Below the pieces are notes generated by a model. The model searched no databases. It was not told the origin of the DNA and saw only the letters and a program-made list of their open reading frames with translations. A stretch of 64,000 nt of DNA from assembly GCA_015501585.1 (NCBI GenBank), contig JADNRY010000249.1, positions 1 through 64,000 of the forward strand, read 5' to 3'. This document shows, in pieces, positions 22,911 through 34,407 of the stretch; position 1 is the stretch's first letter; every line of letters starts with the position of its first letter. The position numbers and the translations under genes were made by a program. The stretch comes from Rhodocollybia butyracea (lineage: Eukaryota; Basidiomycota; Agaricomycetes; Agaricales; Omphalotaceae).

Positions 22911-25660
22911 AGGTCAAAGTGAGTCGAGAATGCAACTTGCAGTAAAGGCGTAGAGATAGCTTCAAATGGAATGAGCGTTTATCACAAGCATTCATTGATA
23001 AGCCAAGCTTGGCACGAAATCACAGTGATTCCTATATACTAGTATAGAGTGAGTCGGGCGTGTGCGGCCCATATGAACGTATCGTTGACCCCCACAAGTC
23101 TGAGTCTCGACGCACTCGGTGTCGCAGTTATCCCACTCCGGAAATAGGGCTACAGGTCACAGTGACACATCTCCTTGACGGAGCCATGCACAACTGCGGT
23201 CACGCTGGGCTGGCCGCGATCCAAGCTGGTAGGAAAGGTCAATGTGTGCTTGAGTAGTACTGAGTCCTTGTAGCGCAAAATTGATCGACATCTGAAGATG
23301 ACCAATGTACGTATCTGAAGGCGAAACTGGGATTGTATACATGGCACGAGGACGGTCCCTAGAATTTTGCCGAGAAACATCTGTGTAGGCGGCTAGAGTG
23401 GAAAATCTTAGTGGGTTTAGATAGGGAGTACAGTAGTAGATCTTAAGCCACTAACCCCCGGCGGACAACAGCATGGAGTGAGTAAAGAAAGCAAAAGCAA
23501 AGTTGAAAGGAATTTGATTGGAATTTAAAGTAAGTACGTGGCAAGGCAATTATGTCCTCCGCTCAGTGCTGGTCGGAGAGACAGCTAACTGCTCAGGAGC
23601 TCTTCTCGCGCGATGCTTGACTTCGTAGCTAGCCAAGTTTCTCTTCCTGGTTCCCGCAGGGGCTGTCAAAAACTGAACAGCTCCAAAAATATCAAGAACT
23701 CGTTACCCCTGTTTCGAAAACTATCTTTGAAACTCAAGAGTCGGCGGGCAGCAAGGAGGCAGTGGTCTTTGGAACCAGTACCATCTGGTTTTCGCGCTGA
23801 GTGCATTATAAGGTTGATAATCGTTAAAGAGGCCAGGTACTAGTCATCCACTAATCTGAATTCATGGAACAGACCACACTCCAAGGCCCGTTGCGGGGTG
23901 TTAAAGTGGGTTGTATCATCCTGATTACCGGAAAGTTAAGCTCGTGGTGAAATATACTAACGAGTCGACAGGTATCTCCGAGGTATCTTTCCGATGCTTA
24001 GCCAGGCTCTTCCTTGACTAAGAGTCGACCAAGCTATCAGGATTATGTCATCGCGTACGCGATCCTGATTCCTGTGGAAAGCAACGCAAGTTGCCTGACT
24101 CCCGATACGCTTCAGGCCACAGCAAGGCCACAGGGTATGAAGGCATAAGCTGAAATATCCGAAACAAAAAGTGACCTCGTCCTCTGCCGGTGGGAGAGAC
24201 ATATCACTCCCTTTGCGCCATCTCAAAATGATACGCAAATCTCCATCATTCCTTTTTCCATCTGTCTTCATCGCTGCCTCCTCTAATCGTAACTCTTACG
24301 CCATATGCAAATGCCTTGCCTCAGCCTGCAAAGCAAACTGTCCTTACTCTCGGAAGATTCTATGCGAAAGTCGAGCGACTCATAAGATTGCTGGCCATAA
24401 TTGGTCCAGGACGTGTTTTGTTATCACTAATTGACAACTTGCGCCTAGAAGTGAAATATACTGCATACTACTCAGTACATCCAGTCGATAGAGAACATTT
24501 CCAGACTTGAACCTGCGATACGCAGAGTCACCAAGACCATCCAGAGCAACGACCAGAGCAACGAGCAATATGATCAATAATCAGCTTGAGTTCAGAGCCC
24601 CCACCGCGGTGGCATCATCATGAATCAAGAATTCATACATACGTAGCATTAACATACATTGAGGCCTGAGGCCTGAGTCCCAAGTCCTTGATTCCTGCAG
24701 GTCCACGAGTCCAAAAAGAATACGGAGCCACGCGTAGTTTAACGTTTGTCCCTCCATCCGTCCGTCTATTCAGAATCCACCCAGCACCGTATGCATCCGC
24801 AAAACAAACTACCAGTATATCCTCCTTTCGACGGTTCTGGTCCTTGGAACCCCACCAATCATAGGTACCTGGGCCGGACGCTGGTACGACACTACGCGCT
24901 TTACGCGGGTCACTGTTGGGTACCTGGGGAAATCAACGTCGGACAATGTCGGAAGGACGACGACAACAGAGAGGGGAACAAGAGAGAGAGAGGCGAAAGA
25001 GAAAACGAAGAACGGAAGCATCAGAAACTGTCATTTGACCTATAGAGAATCATAACAACTCACCAAGCATGATACACATCCTCGCTATCAAGTTGAACTT
25101 CAAGAATTTGACGTCCCTACGCGAAAAAGAAAAAAAAAGAAAAGGTTTCATGAGCTGGAAGTCTCAGACTGGACGGATAAACAACACATACAGCATAATC
25201 AATATGCGTCCCAATAACAAGGCCTTCCTTTCGGCCTGCCATTCCGTGGTTGACTGCTACAATGTCGCCAGGCTAAGTACGCGTACCGTGTATGAGGACC
25301 AAATTTGAAAGCAAAGGAAACAGGCAGGAAGAGAAACACTCAGTCAGCGAACAGCAACTCAGTCAACGCAATGAAGCAACGTACGATAATATCATCAGCA
25401 GACATATCTACTTCTTTCTCTTTCTTCAAATTCTTGGGTTATAGTAAAGGCTTCTTCGACGTTGTACGACGAGGGGAATAGCAGGAATCTGACGTCACAG
25501 GGATAATGAAATGTTGGCACGCGTCGTAGTCGCAGTCGCAGTCACAATCGTAGTCGATAGTCGGTAGTCTAAAAAGAATAAAGGAGAAGATATCCGGAGA
25601 GACTTGCTGGTGGTGGTACGAGATGAAGAGAACAAAAGAGAAAAAGCCCAAGGTTTTTTA
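22911..25660. other. Intergenic, no gene supported
   Basis: Many short overlapping frames, none with a recognisable domain. Purine-rich tracts occur near 24960-25020 and 25120-25145. The right edge (about 25660-25740) begins the flank of the seven-TM tandem units. Confidence 0.4.
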
Positions 25661-26214
25661 TATAGATTAGATACGGCAGTGATACGGCCCTTTATCGCGA
25701 GGCTTGCCTCGAGGCAAATCTCGTAAGACCAGGCCCGCCAATACAAATGATCCACGCCAAATCCACGCGCAAAAAATGCTGGCGAAATTAAAGCATACAG
25801 TGGGTGTACATGCAGCGTGCATAGCTCTCCTTTTTCTACTTTCTAACATACGTGATATTATTATCTGATATGTATTAGCCATACAGGCGTAATTAAGAAA
25901 ATCTGAGGCCAAGGTTGATCCAAGATCCTCCGTTCGAAAAAGTGCATTAGACGCCTAGCCGACGATCGAGGCGGAATCAGAAAAAAAACGTGTAGGGATG
26001 TAGGCAAATTCGGATCGCCGGCCAACACACACCCACACAAGTGCCGAGCACAGCACCAACACAGTACACAGCCAAACGAAAAATAGCCCCAAAAAACATA
26101 CTTGAGCATGGCCCACATCTCTCGGAATTTAGTCAGAATACATAAGTCCAAGAGCCTTTCCAACGTGTTGATGTATGATTCCCTTCGCTTTCGTTGCATG
26201 TTCTTTAGTATCAC

Positions 26215-26330
26215 GTTTCAATTGGTTCTTCAAAATCGTCAAAATTGCGATAGACGGATCGGTGGGTCGCGTTCACGAAGATGACAATAAGTAGTCGGAA
26301 ACAGCGCCTGAACGATTAGATAGATCAAGA
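26215..26330 (-). pseudogene. 3' relic of a third seven-TM tandem copy
   Basis: The sequence matches the last exon of the two copies upstream (GCGCTGTTTCCGAC, then GTCATCTTCGTGAACGCGACC and CACCGATCCGTCTATCG), with small indels that break the frame. The 3' flank (TTCGAAAAAGTGCATTAGACGCCT, about 25933) also recurs behind the other copies (26573 and 29059). The rest of the gene is absent. Confidence 0.65.
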
Positions 26331-26897
26331 TAAAGATGAGGGTGAAGGATAAGATACGAAGATCAACGGGGATTTCTCAGAGAAGCTCAAGAGAGCCGTA
26401 AGAGAACCAGACGAACCGAGGTTGAGGAGGAGGAGTTTATTACACGAAGAGTCAGTACGTGCAGCGTGCATAGCATGATAGGTCTCTATTTCGTGACATT
26501 TTCAGCCCAGTAGTGGCCTGGGTGATCTCTGTTGGGCGTATTGACAAAACCTGGTTGATCTGAGGTCTCTTCGTTCAAAAAAGTGCATTAGACGCCTGCT
26601 CAAAAAGAAAAGAAACGTGGATACGTGTGAGCATGTGGACAAAATTCGGATCGATCAAGATCCCCGACAGCACAACGGTGAGCACAACAATAAGCACACA
26701 GCACAGCGAGCACAGCCAAAAAGAAAACATGACCGAGCGGACACCAAGCAGAACATGGCTCACACGTTGTTCACTGTCCGTCATCTCCTTCGAGAGCCTT
26801 TCCAACGTGTTGATTATGTATCAATATACGGATATGGATATTATGATTTCACAGGTTTAATTTGATGTATCAGGTTTTATTAGGTTTTATCAGATCC

Positions 26898-28383
26898 TCA
26901 TTCGATTAGAGGAGGAGCGTAGCTTGACCTAGCGTTACTGTACCTGTTTGGTGCGTCAAAATCCTGATAGACAGATCGGTGGGTCGCGTTCACGAAGATG
27001 ACGAGAGCCGGAAACAGCGCCTGAACCAGTATGAAAAGCGTAGATAGGGTAGAGATGAGGATAGATGAGGGTAAAGGATGAGAATATGAGGATACGAGGA
27101 TAAACGAGAAATTATCAGAGAAGCTCAGATAAGTTCAAGAGAATCAGACGTACCGTAAGTTGAGGAGACAGTATATCCAGCGCAATCGAGAAGGCTGACG
27201 AGATGGGAAGCGCAACGACGTTATCCAAAAAGACGAGTAGCTAAGGGGCAACAGGGTTAAATCAGCATAAGTCCTCGTTATACGAATTATACGAGTTTAA
27301 ACTTTGAACTCACCGAGACAAACGAGTATACAAACCCCGACTCTAGCATAAGAATCATAATCCTCCCATGCTCTGAAATCGCGGGTCTTCGGATCCTCTA
27401 AAAGTCAACTTCATGGTGCGTCTCGAGTCCCTATGAGTACACATAAGTAATCATTGAACAGGTTTGAACGATACAAGGGAGACAAAACATACCAAGTGAT
27501 TTTAGCTATAAACCCCGTCGAAACCACATTCGTAATGAACATCAAAAGCAGTCCTAAAATGTTCGGTGCAGTTCCAAGGGACAACGTCAAGTCGAAATGC
27601 TGTACTATCGCTAGTACCACGCTCACGAGAAGCATAACTATAGAACGATGAGACGATGATAAACATCAGTACAAAAATACGTCAATTTGCATCGAACGAG
27701 CGTCTGGGTCAATGCTTCATCAATGAGATAGACGACGTACGCGCACTTGCAGCCAAACACACAAGAAGGATGTATTTCGCGCGAGGGTATCGCGATTCGG
27801 CCAGCGTCCATGCTCGCCATACGATAATGAAGTCGCATAAGAGATACTACAACGCAAGAAGAAAAAACGGAGAAAGAGGTAAGTAGGTAGTCAAATTTCA
27901 AAGATATATCGATAGTCCTACATACCATAAGTTTGGTAATAACCTCCACACTTGTTAAAATGACCCCGATAGATGGTGAATCGGGGTCTCGAAATCCGTT
28001 TACGACCTCTGCTACCGTCAGGAACATGCAGACCGTGTCGCAGAGGATCATAAGGATGATCACAGAAAGCAGGATCCTCCTTGACTTATTTATCTTGATT
28101 TTTTCGTATCTGATCAAAGATAAAACACCACATAAGAACGAAGGGACGAAATAAAGTAGCCGGCCGTTGTATGCTTGAACGCTCGCATAAGAAAGTACGT
28201 TGAGGATACAGAGATGACCGCTACGGCTCCTGTTCAATGCATTAGCACCCTAGATTACTTGGATGTTCACTATTTCGAAGAGGCAAAAACAAACGTACCG
28301 TACAACGCGGCTGCCACTGCAATGCATATGAGCACCATATTTATTATCTCCAGCAGCTCCTCCTGGACGCCTGCAAAGCCCAT
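26898..28383 (-). pseudogene. Seven-TM receptor-like protein, tandem copy 2 (frameshifted)
   Basis: Same eight-exon plan as the intact copy at 29422-30787: exons 28299-28383, 28187-28229, 27926-28109 and so on. Motifs are INKSRRILLSVIILMILCDTV, VWRAWTLAESRYPRAKYILL and LTLSLGTAPNILGLLLMF. In the exon near 27370-27420 one base is missing relative to its neighbour (CCTCCCATGCTCTG against CCTCCCCGTGCTCTG), so the frame ends at TGA after FQSMGGL. The donor of the second intron is GC (GCGAGC) where the neighbour has GTGAGG. The last exon is well preserved (ATHRSVYQDFDAPNRY, stop 26898-26900), so the damage is recent, or an assembly error. Confidence 0.75.
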
Positions 28384-29421
28384 AGCTGGAGGCTTAATGC
28401 GTTGAGGGGCCTAGCTCGCATAAAGCGGATTGGTATATATATGGCCTCACGCGGCTACGTTACGTCTGAGATCTGAGAATTTGAGCGTTTTCCGGGATGT
28501 CGAGCTAAGAGGCCTATTCTCAGCCTCTACCGAACACGCTTGACATTGTCAACTCTCTCCGCAAAAGATGGTCCCCTAGAGTTGGCAGATCGTACTAAAG
28601 CCTGTCGATGGTCGGTGATTGTAGCATATTTAGCGCCAGCAATAAAAAGAGAAAAGTGCAACCGATATTTTTGGAATTCAAGAAAAAAAAGAGGAAGGAA
28701 GCAGGAGCAGGCTCAAAGCAGGCTGCAGAAAGTCAACGTCCCGGCCCGTAACTAGCAATCACGTGTGCATTTAACGTTCAAGAAATTGTAGTACTAGCAG
28801 TACCGCTACAAACTCCAGGCCAAACTCAGTCCGTCGCCTTATCGGATATAACAACAGTGGTCACAGTCACCAAAATTTACACCAACTTGACGAACTCATG
28901 GACGAACTCGGCAATAACCCGAACATGTCGATGAATAACATTCCTGTTTTAAATAACGAAACTCCAGGCTCCAAGCCTTAAGTATTACTAGATTAGATGA
29001 TTAGATACGGCCCTTTATCGCGAGGCTTGTCTCGAAGCATATCTCCCCCTGACCAATCGTTCAAAAAAGGGCATTAGACGCCTGACCACCTCGATCGGTC
29101 AGAATCCGGAATCCGGAATCAAAAAAAAAAACGTTGAAATTCGGGAAAAATGCAACAGCATAATGGCGAGCACAACGAGCACAGCCAAAAAGAAAGGAAA
29201 ACCACCAAGCTTATGATAAGTCGATAGCATGGCGCACGGGTTCCACTAAGAAAAGGCTAGGATAAGGAGATACCTGACCCGTCAGCTCCTGTCGTCCGAG
29301 TTCAAGAGCCTTCCCAACATGTTGAGGTATCAGTATATCAATTCGGATTATGATTTCCTGCACTTGCGTCACAGGTCCCAAGTTTTGGCTTTATCGCGTT
29401 TTATCAGGTTTTATCAGGTCC
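28384..29421. repeat. Duplicated flank between the two seven-TM copies
   Basis: The block 28590-28960 resembles 31100-31600 (TTGGCAGATCGTAC, AGCATATTTGGCG, AATAAAAAGAGA). The block 28990-29130 resembles 25665-25995 (GATTAGATACGGC, CCTTTATCGCGAGGCTTG, GCATTAGACGCCT). These are the upstream and downstream flanks of the tandem unit. Confidence 0.6.
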
Positions 29422-30787
29422 TCATTCGATGAGAGGAGCGTAGCTTGACCCAACGTAACTGGACCTATTTGGTGCGTCAAAATCCCGATAGACGGATCGG
29501 TGGGTCGCGTTCACGAAGATGACAATGGTCGGAAACAGCGCCTGAAAAGACAGTTAGATAGATATTAGGATAGAGAGGATAACGGATTAAGAAGCTTTGA
29601 GAAGCTTAAGAACCAGACGTACCGTAAGTTGAGGAAACAGTATAGCCAGCACGACGGTGAACGCTGACGTGCCGGGGAGCGCCATGACTGCATCCAAAAA
29701 GACGAGTAGCTAGGCCAACAGAGAGTCAAGTCAACACAAGTCCTCGTTATATGGGTTTAACAGCTCACCGATACGAACGAGTATATAAACCCCGACTCAA
29801 GCATAAGAATCATAATCCTCCCCGTGCTCTGAAACCGCGGGTCTTCGGATCCTCTAAAAGTCAACTTCATGGTGCGTCTCGAGTCCCTAAGTATAACATA
29901 GTAAGCGTCGAACACCGAAGAAGCAAATAACAGCGACATACCAAGTAATCTTAGCTATAAACCCCGTCGAAACCACATTCGTGATGAGCATCAAAAGCGG
30001 CAATAAACTCTCCGCTGCAGTCCCAATCGACAACGTCAAGTCGAAATGCTGTACTATCAACAGTACCACGCTCACGAGAAGCATAACTACAGACGACGAG
30101 ACCATGAACAACAATACGTCAGTTTGCATCGAACGAGCTCCGAGTCATAGATAACGTACGCGCACTTGCAGCTAAACATACAGAAAGAATGTATTTCGCG
30201 CGAGGGTATCGTGATTCGGCCAGCGACCACGCTCGCCATACGATGATTATGTCGCATATGAGATACTAAACGCAAGAACAAAAAAAAAAATCGGAGTAAG
30301 TAGGTAGTCAAATTTCAAAGAATATTGACGACTGAGTCCTACATACCATGAATCTAGCCATAACCGCCGCAACAGTCAAGAGAGCCCCAACGGACGGTGA
30401 ATCGGGGTCTCGAAATATGTTTACAAACTCTGCTACCACGAAAAACATGAAGAGCGTGTCGCAGAGGAACATAAGGCTGATCATGGAAAGTAGAATCCTC
30501 CTAGACTTGTTTATTCTGACTTTTTCGTTTCTGGCCCAAGACAAACAACCACTTAAGAACAAACGACGAAATATAGTAAACCGTTGAGCCTCACATGAGA
30601 AAGTATATTGAAAATCCAGAAATGACTGCCACGGCTCCTGTTCAAAGGATTTGCGTTAGCACCCTAGCCTCTAGATGTCCACTGTTGCCAGAAACATACC
30701 GTACATAGTGGCTGCCACTGCAACGCAGATGATCACTACATCTACTACCTCCATCAGCTGTTTCAGGAGAGCTGCGATGTGACCCAT
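29422..30787 (-). CDS. Seven-TM receptor-like protein, tandem copy 3 (intact)
   Basis: Eight exons: 30700-30787, 30595-30637, 30347-30530, 30160-30265, 29942-30086, 29769-29886, 29623-29709 and 29422-29541. They join in frame through GT-AG introns to a 296-aa protein. It starts MGHIAALLKQLMEVVDVVII. Helical motifs are ISLMFLCDTLFMFFVVAEFV, YLICDIIIVWRAWSLAESRY, LMLLVSVVLLIVQHFDLTLS, NVVSTGFIAKITW and ILMLESGFIYSFVSLLVFLD. The cytoplasmic tail is VNATHRSVYRDFDAPNRSS. The first exons match in size the gene at 14567-15890, so both belong to one receptor-like family of unknown ligand. Confidence 0.85.
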
Positions 30788-30899
30788 TGCTGGACGGACG
30801 AGAGGCGTAAAGCGAAAACGCTGAGAGAGCCTGTCCCGCGCAACGCGACTTGGTATATAAGTGATCTCCGGGTATATGACGTCTAGTGTTGCGCTAGCC

Positions 30900-32312
30900 G
30901 GGAAGATTATACTGTAGGAGATGCGGTTGATTCACCGTCGCAACGCAAATCAAGGGCGCCCGCCTGCAGTGAGTCAAAGGCTATGAGTATTATGAGTTTT
31001 GGATATCGTTGAATATCGCGTACAATATTGAATGTCAAACCAAAGCCTGTGCTTCACAGGGCATGCTCAATGGCCAACCGGTCAAATCGCCACAAAAGAC
31101 ACTCCATATAGTTGGCAGATCGTACCAAAGCTGTCCGTATACTCTGATTCTCTGGCTTTGAATAAGATGTGTTTGGGACGGGTATGAGCGCTGTTGATGC
31201 GTCGGTAACTGCAGCATATTTGGCGGTAGCAAATAAAAAGAGAGATGCAGCTAGTATCGTTGAATTTCGAAGCACAAAATAAGAGAGGGAGAAAGGAGAA
31301 AGAAGGGAAGCAAACACTTCGCAACCAGATTTCCATCACGTGTGCTAGCGCTAACGCGCTAACACACTTGACTTGCATCTTCAAGTTCCCGAGAGACGTC
31401 TCGCTGACTGCACCCTTCATGATCAAGAGGTTGTACTGTTACTTACTGGGAGCATCTACAGCCAATCTCCAGCTGGTCAACTCACACCGCCTTGTCGGAT
31501 ATCATTATAAGCGTTATCAGCATTGTGGCCACACGCTGCTTCACGCTTGACGAACTGGATCCACAAAAAACTGAACATGTCGATGAATAAGACTCTTGTT
31601 TTAGTTACGGATTCCATCTTCTTGTAAAAGCCTCTCACATTTTCGTTTCTTACAACTGCCGTCATTCCAACATCCGAACATCACTCCCGACATACCTTGT
31701 TCCCAAGAAGGAAGTCTCATCCAAATCCGTCAAATCTTTGAATTCAGCGATATTCAAATCTGAATCATACGCATCTTCAATATTGTATCGTCGTCAAGTC
31801 TTTTGACACCCAACGTCTTAACGCTTCAAACGAATGACCCAATTTGGATATATACCATTAGGTTTTTTTTCTTTGCTTCGTTTGCCTTTGGGTGCTTGAA
31901 CTCGTTGGGAGCAGGCGAAAATGCCCAACGTACGGCGAGCGTTTCTCTAAATTTCACAAACCTGAAGAAATCGAAACCCATGAAATTCGTCTACCTGTGG
32001 TCATGTCAAAGCTCTGATTTTTCTCACAGAGAGCTAAAACGAATGACCTAATTTGGACCTTAACTTGACTGGGGGATCTTTCCGCTTTCGGGAGTCCCTT
32101 TCTACTCTCGCTACCTTGTATTCAACTAAGTATCCAAGCTCTCATGGACATCAGGTATATAACGGAAACTCTTATTGTTCTTTCCTCCATCCTTCACAGG
32201 TTATTGTCTTTTGCTCGCTTTCCTGCAATCTCGACTCACACTCGAGTAATTACCGCGTACCGAGCCACTTTACTCTTTTGCATACATTCCCCGCTATCTT
32301 ATCCGAGCAAAC
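30900..32312. other. Intergenic: duplicated upstream flank, then unassigned sequence
   Basis: 30900-31600 is the upstream flank of the seven-TM copy, related to 28590-28960. From 31650 to 32300 no gene is evident. A short direct repeat (AAACGAATGACCCAATTTGG at about 31828; AAACGAATGACCTAATTTGG at about 32038) was noticed. Confidence 0.4.
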
Positions 32313-32621
32313 ATGCAATCCAAGCTTATCATTACATTTGCTTTATCCTTTCGTGAGTAAAACCGTGTCTGCTTTCTTTTTGCTTTTCTGATGACCTTTC
32401 TACCATGTAGTGTCTGCCTTTGTAGCAGCTTCACCACTGCCCCGCGATATCACGGTGGCCCGAGTACCCATTGTACACGTCGGCTCGGTTAGTTATCATC
32501 TTTGTTTTGATGCCTATATGGGCTGACTGTTCCACAGAGTGTTGATTCATTCGCACGCGCCGTACCTGAAGAAGAAATCGACGTCAAGAGGGAACCCATT
32601 TGCAGATATGACTGCATTTGA
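32313..32621 (+). CDS. Short secreted prepropeptide with Kex2-like site
   Basis: Three exons (32313-32352, 32411-32487, 32538-32621) joined by GT-AG introns encode 66 aa. Residues 1-20 are a signal peptide (MQSKLIITFALSFLSAFVAA). A pro-region of about 37 residues follows, containing LPRDITVARVPIVHVGS. It ends in the dibasic Lys-Arg of EEEIDVKR. After this remains a nine-residue peptide, EPICRYDCI, with two cysteines (C-x3-C). The arrangement of signal peptide, acidic pro-region, KR and short terminal peptide is that of a Kex2-processed secreted peptide. It lacks a CaaX end (the cysteine is next to last), so it is not a standard mushroom lipopeptide pheromone. The function is unknown. The model rests on splice signals only. 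Confidence 0.6.
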
Positions 32622-33671
32622 ACACACTACCCTCTCCGCTCCATCATGAGCGCATGGGCTGCCAGTATAGCTCTCCCCAAAAACCCGAATATGGAAACCC
32701 CTACTTTCTTCCGCTATCCCCTCATACACGTGTCTTCCGCATTGTCTGTGCCGAACCGTGCTCTGTTCTTTGCCTTCCTTCGCGTTCATTTTTGAATGTT
32801 AACCCGGGTACGAATTTAAGACCCTCCTTTCTTCCGCTATCGCCACCACCTCGTGCACTGGCATTACCGAACAGCCTTTGGTTCTTCGCCACCCCATTCC
32901 TTTCGCGCACCCATTTTTGAATATTAACTTATGCATTTCGTTCGAAATATTACTTGATTCTTATGATTTATCTTCAGTTTCTCTACCTTAGTTGTTTTGA
33001 GATGTAGCCTTGGATGGATGTAAAATACGTAAGTAGTTTTGGGCCCTCGTCGATACTTTGTATCCGAGTCGGATTGTGTTTTTATTTTCGGTTTTTAACC
33101 AACCACGTTGTTTCTGTAGCTCTGTTGTATTTCTAGTTGACTCTTCGTGAATCGTTATCAAATAAAAATGTTTATAACATTATCCAAGCCGAGGAAGGTC
33201 GCTTTAGAGTCTTCCCAAGTCCTTAAGGAAGGAAGGAAAAACTGGTGCGGTCCATTGAGGAACAGCCGGGGCCTGAGCAGCACACATTGAGCCATATGGG
33301 TGCCGCGGATGCACGCTGAATTACCCCGGCACTCGGAGCCAACTGCGTACACTGCACGGGTGACGCGCTCATTCAGACTCCGAGAAAAACAGAATTCACT
33401 TTGAACTATGTAGCATGATACGAATGCGGCTCAGGAATATTGCCGTCCAAAGAAGATATTTATTTATAATGTATCGAATGTAAACTTTGCGGTCAAGATG
33501 AGAACCCGACGACCAACCAGGGAGTCTACGGAGGAAATTGTAGTCGGACGAGTGCAGTCGGTGATCGATACTCGGACTTAGGAGATTTCTAATCATTTAG
33601 CGCTCGGAGCCAAGAAAGCGATAAGCGCCGAGTGGCGGCTGTGTTCAGCTCCTTCAGCTCTCTCCTCCACC
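32622..33671. other. Intergenic, no gene supported
   Basis: A ~55-base imperfect repeat is visible (TTTCTTCCGCTATC...CGCGTTCATTTTTGAATGTTAAC at 32703-32803 against 32828-32927). The stretch 33240-33330 (GGAACAGCCGGGGCCTGAG) resembles 47585-47640 and may be a repeat tail. Confidence 0.35.
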
Positions 33672-34407
33672 ATGGCACTCAACTGTGCGATGCTCACTAC
33701 GACCAGGGAGCCCATACCTCTCCCAGACGAAAACATAATCACCACAGTTGATTCAGGCGCAGAAGTCATCCTTGTCATCCCCGATTCCCCGCCACAGGGA
33801 ACTAGCAGTTCCGGGGGATCCGGAGGCTCGCAGAAGCTGAAAGCATTAGGACGAATTTGGATTACGGATCGTCGAGTGAGTTAACATACACCCTTTTACC
33901 CAAATACCCACAAAATCATTATTTATTTATTTATTTAAATAATCCTAATCTTAATACTAATACTAATTAACCCAACCTCTACCCACCAGTTCCTATTCAC
34001 CTCCTCCCCAGACTCCTCGTTCGACTCCCTAACGATCCCTCTCCCCTCCATCCTCTCCACCCGCTTCGAACAACCCACATTCGGCGCAAACTACCTCTCG
34101 TTCGAGATCAAGCCCTCCTCCGGCGGCGGGCTGACCGACGGCACAGGTATCGAGCTCCGGTTCAAAAACCAGGCGATGTTCCAATTCGTGGCGCTGTTAG
34201 AGAAAACGAGAGAGCGGGCGATCTATATGAAGCGGCAGAGCGCGCAGGAAGATGAGGGTCCTCGTACGTTTTTCTTCTGAATCGCTGTGATCTATGGCTC
34301 ATCGACCTTTATATACAGCAAGTTATACCTCCCCCGCAGAATCCACTAGCTCCGTCACCCTCGTCGGTGACGTCCCGGTAGATAATCCACCAGAATATGG
34401 TGCTTAG
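33672..34407 (+). CDS. WBP2-like GRAM-domain protein with PPxY motifs
   Basis: Three exons (33672-33875, 33990-34263, 34319-34407) give about 188 aa. The protein starts MALNCAMLTTTREPIPLP and holds a GRAM/PH-like domain: GRIWITDRRFLFTSS, then SILSTRFEQPTFGANYLSFEIKP, then FKNQAMFQFVALLEKTRERA. The C-terminus has two PPxY motifs, PPSY and PPEY, which in the animal homologue WBP2 bind WW domains of transcription co-activators and ubiquitin ligases. The first intron contains a short ATTT repeat (33920-33945). Family assignment is strong; the role in fungi is not established. Confidence 0.85.

Noticed and set aside
24746..25045. Coding gene in a 99-codon plus-strand frame
   Set aside because: Its second half is a low-complexity purine run (charged repeats) and no domain or intron support is visible.
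32313..32621. Lipopeptide mating pheromone precursor
   Set aside because: The C-terminus is Asp-Cys-Ile, not a CaaX box, and no pheromone receptor is adjacent.
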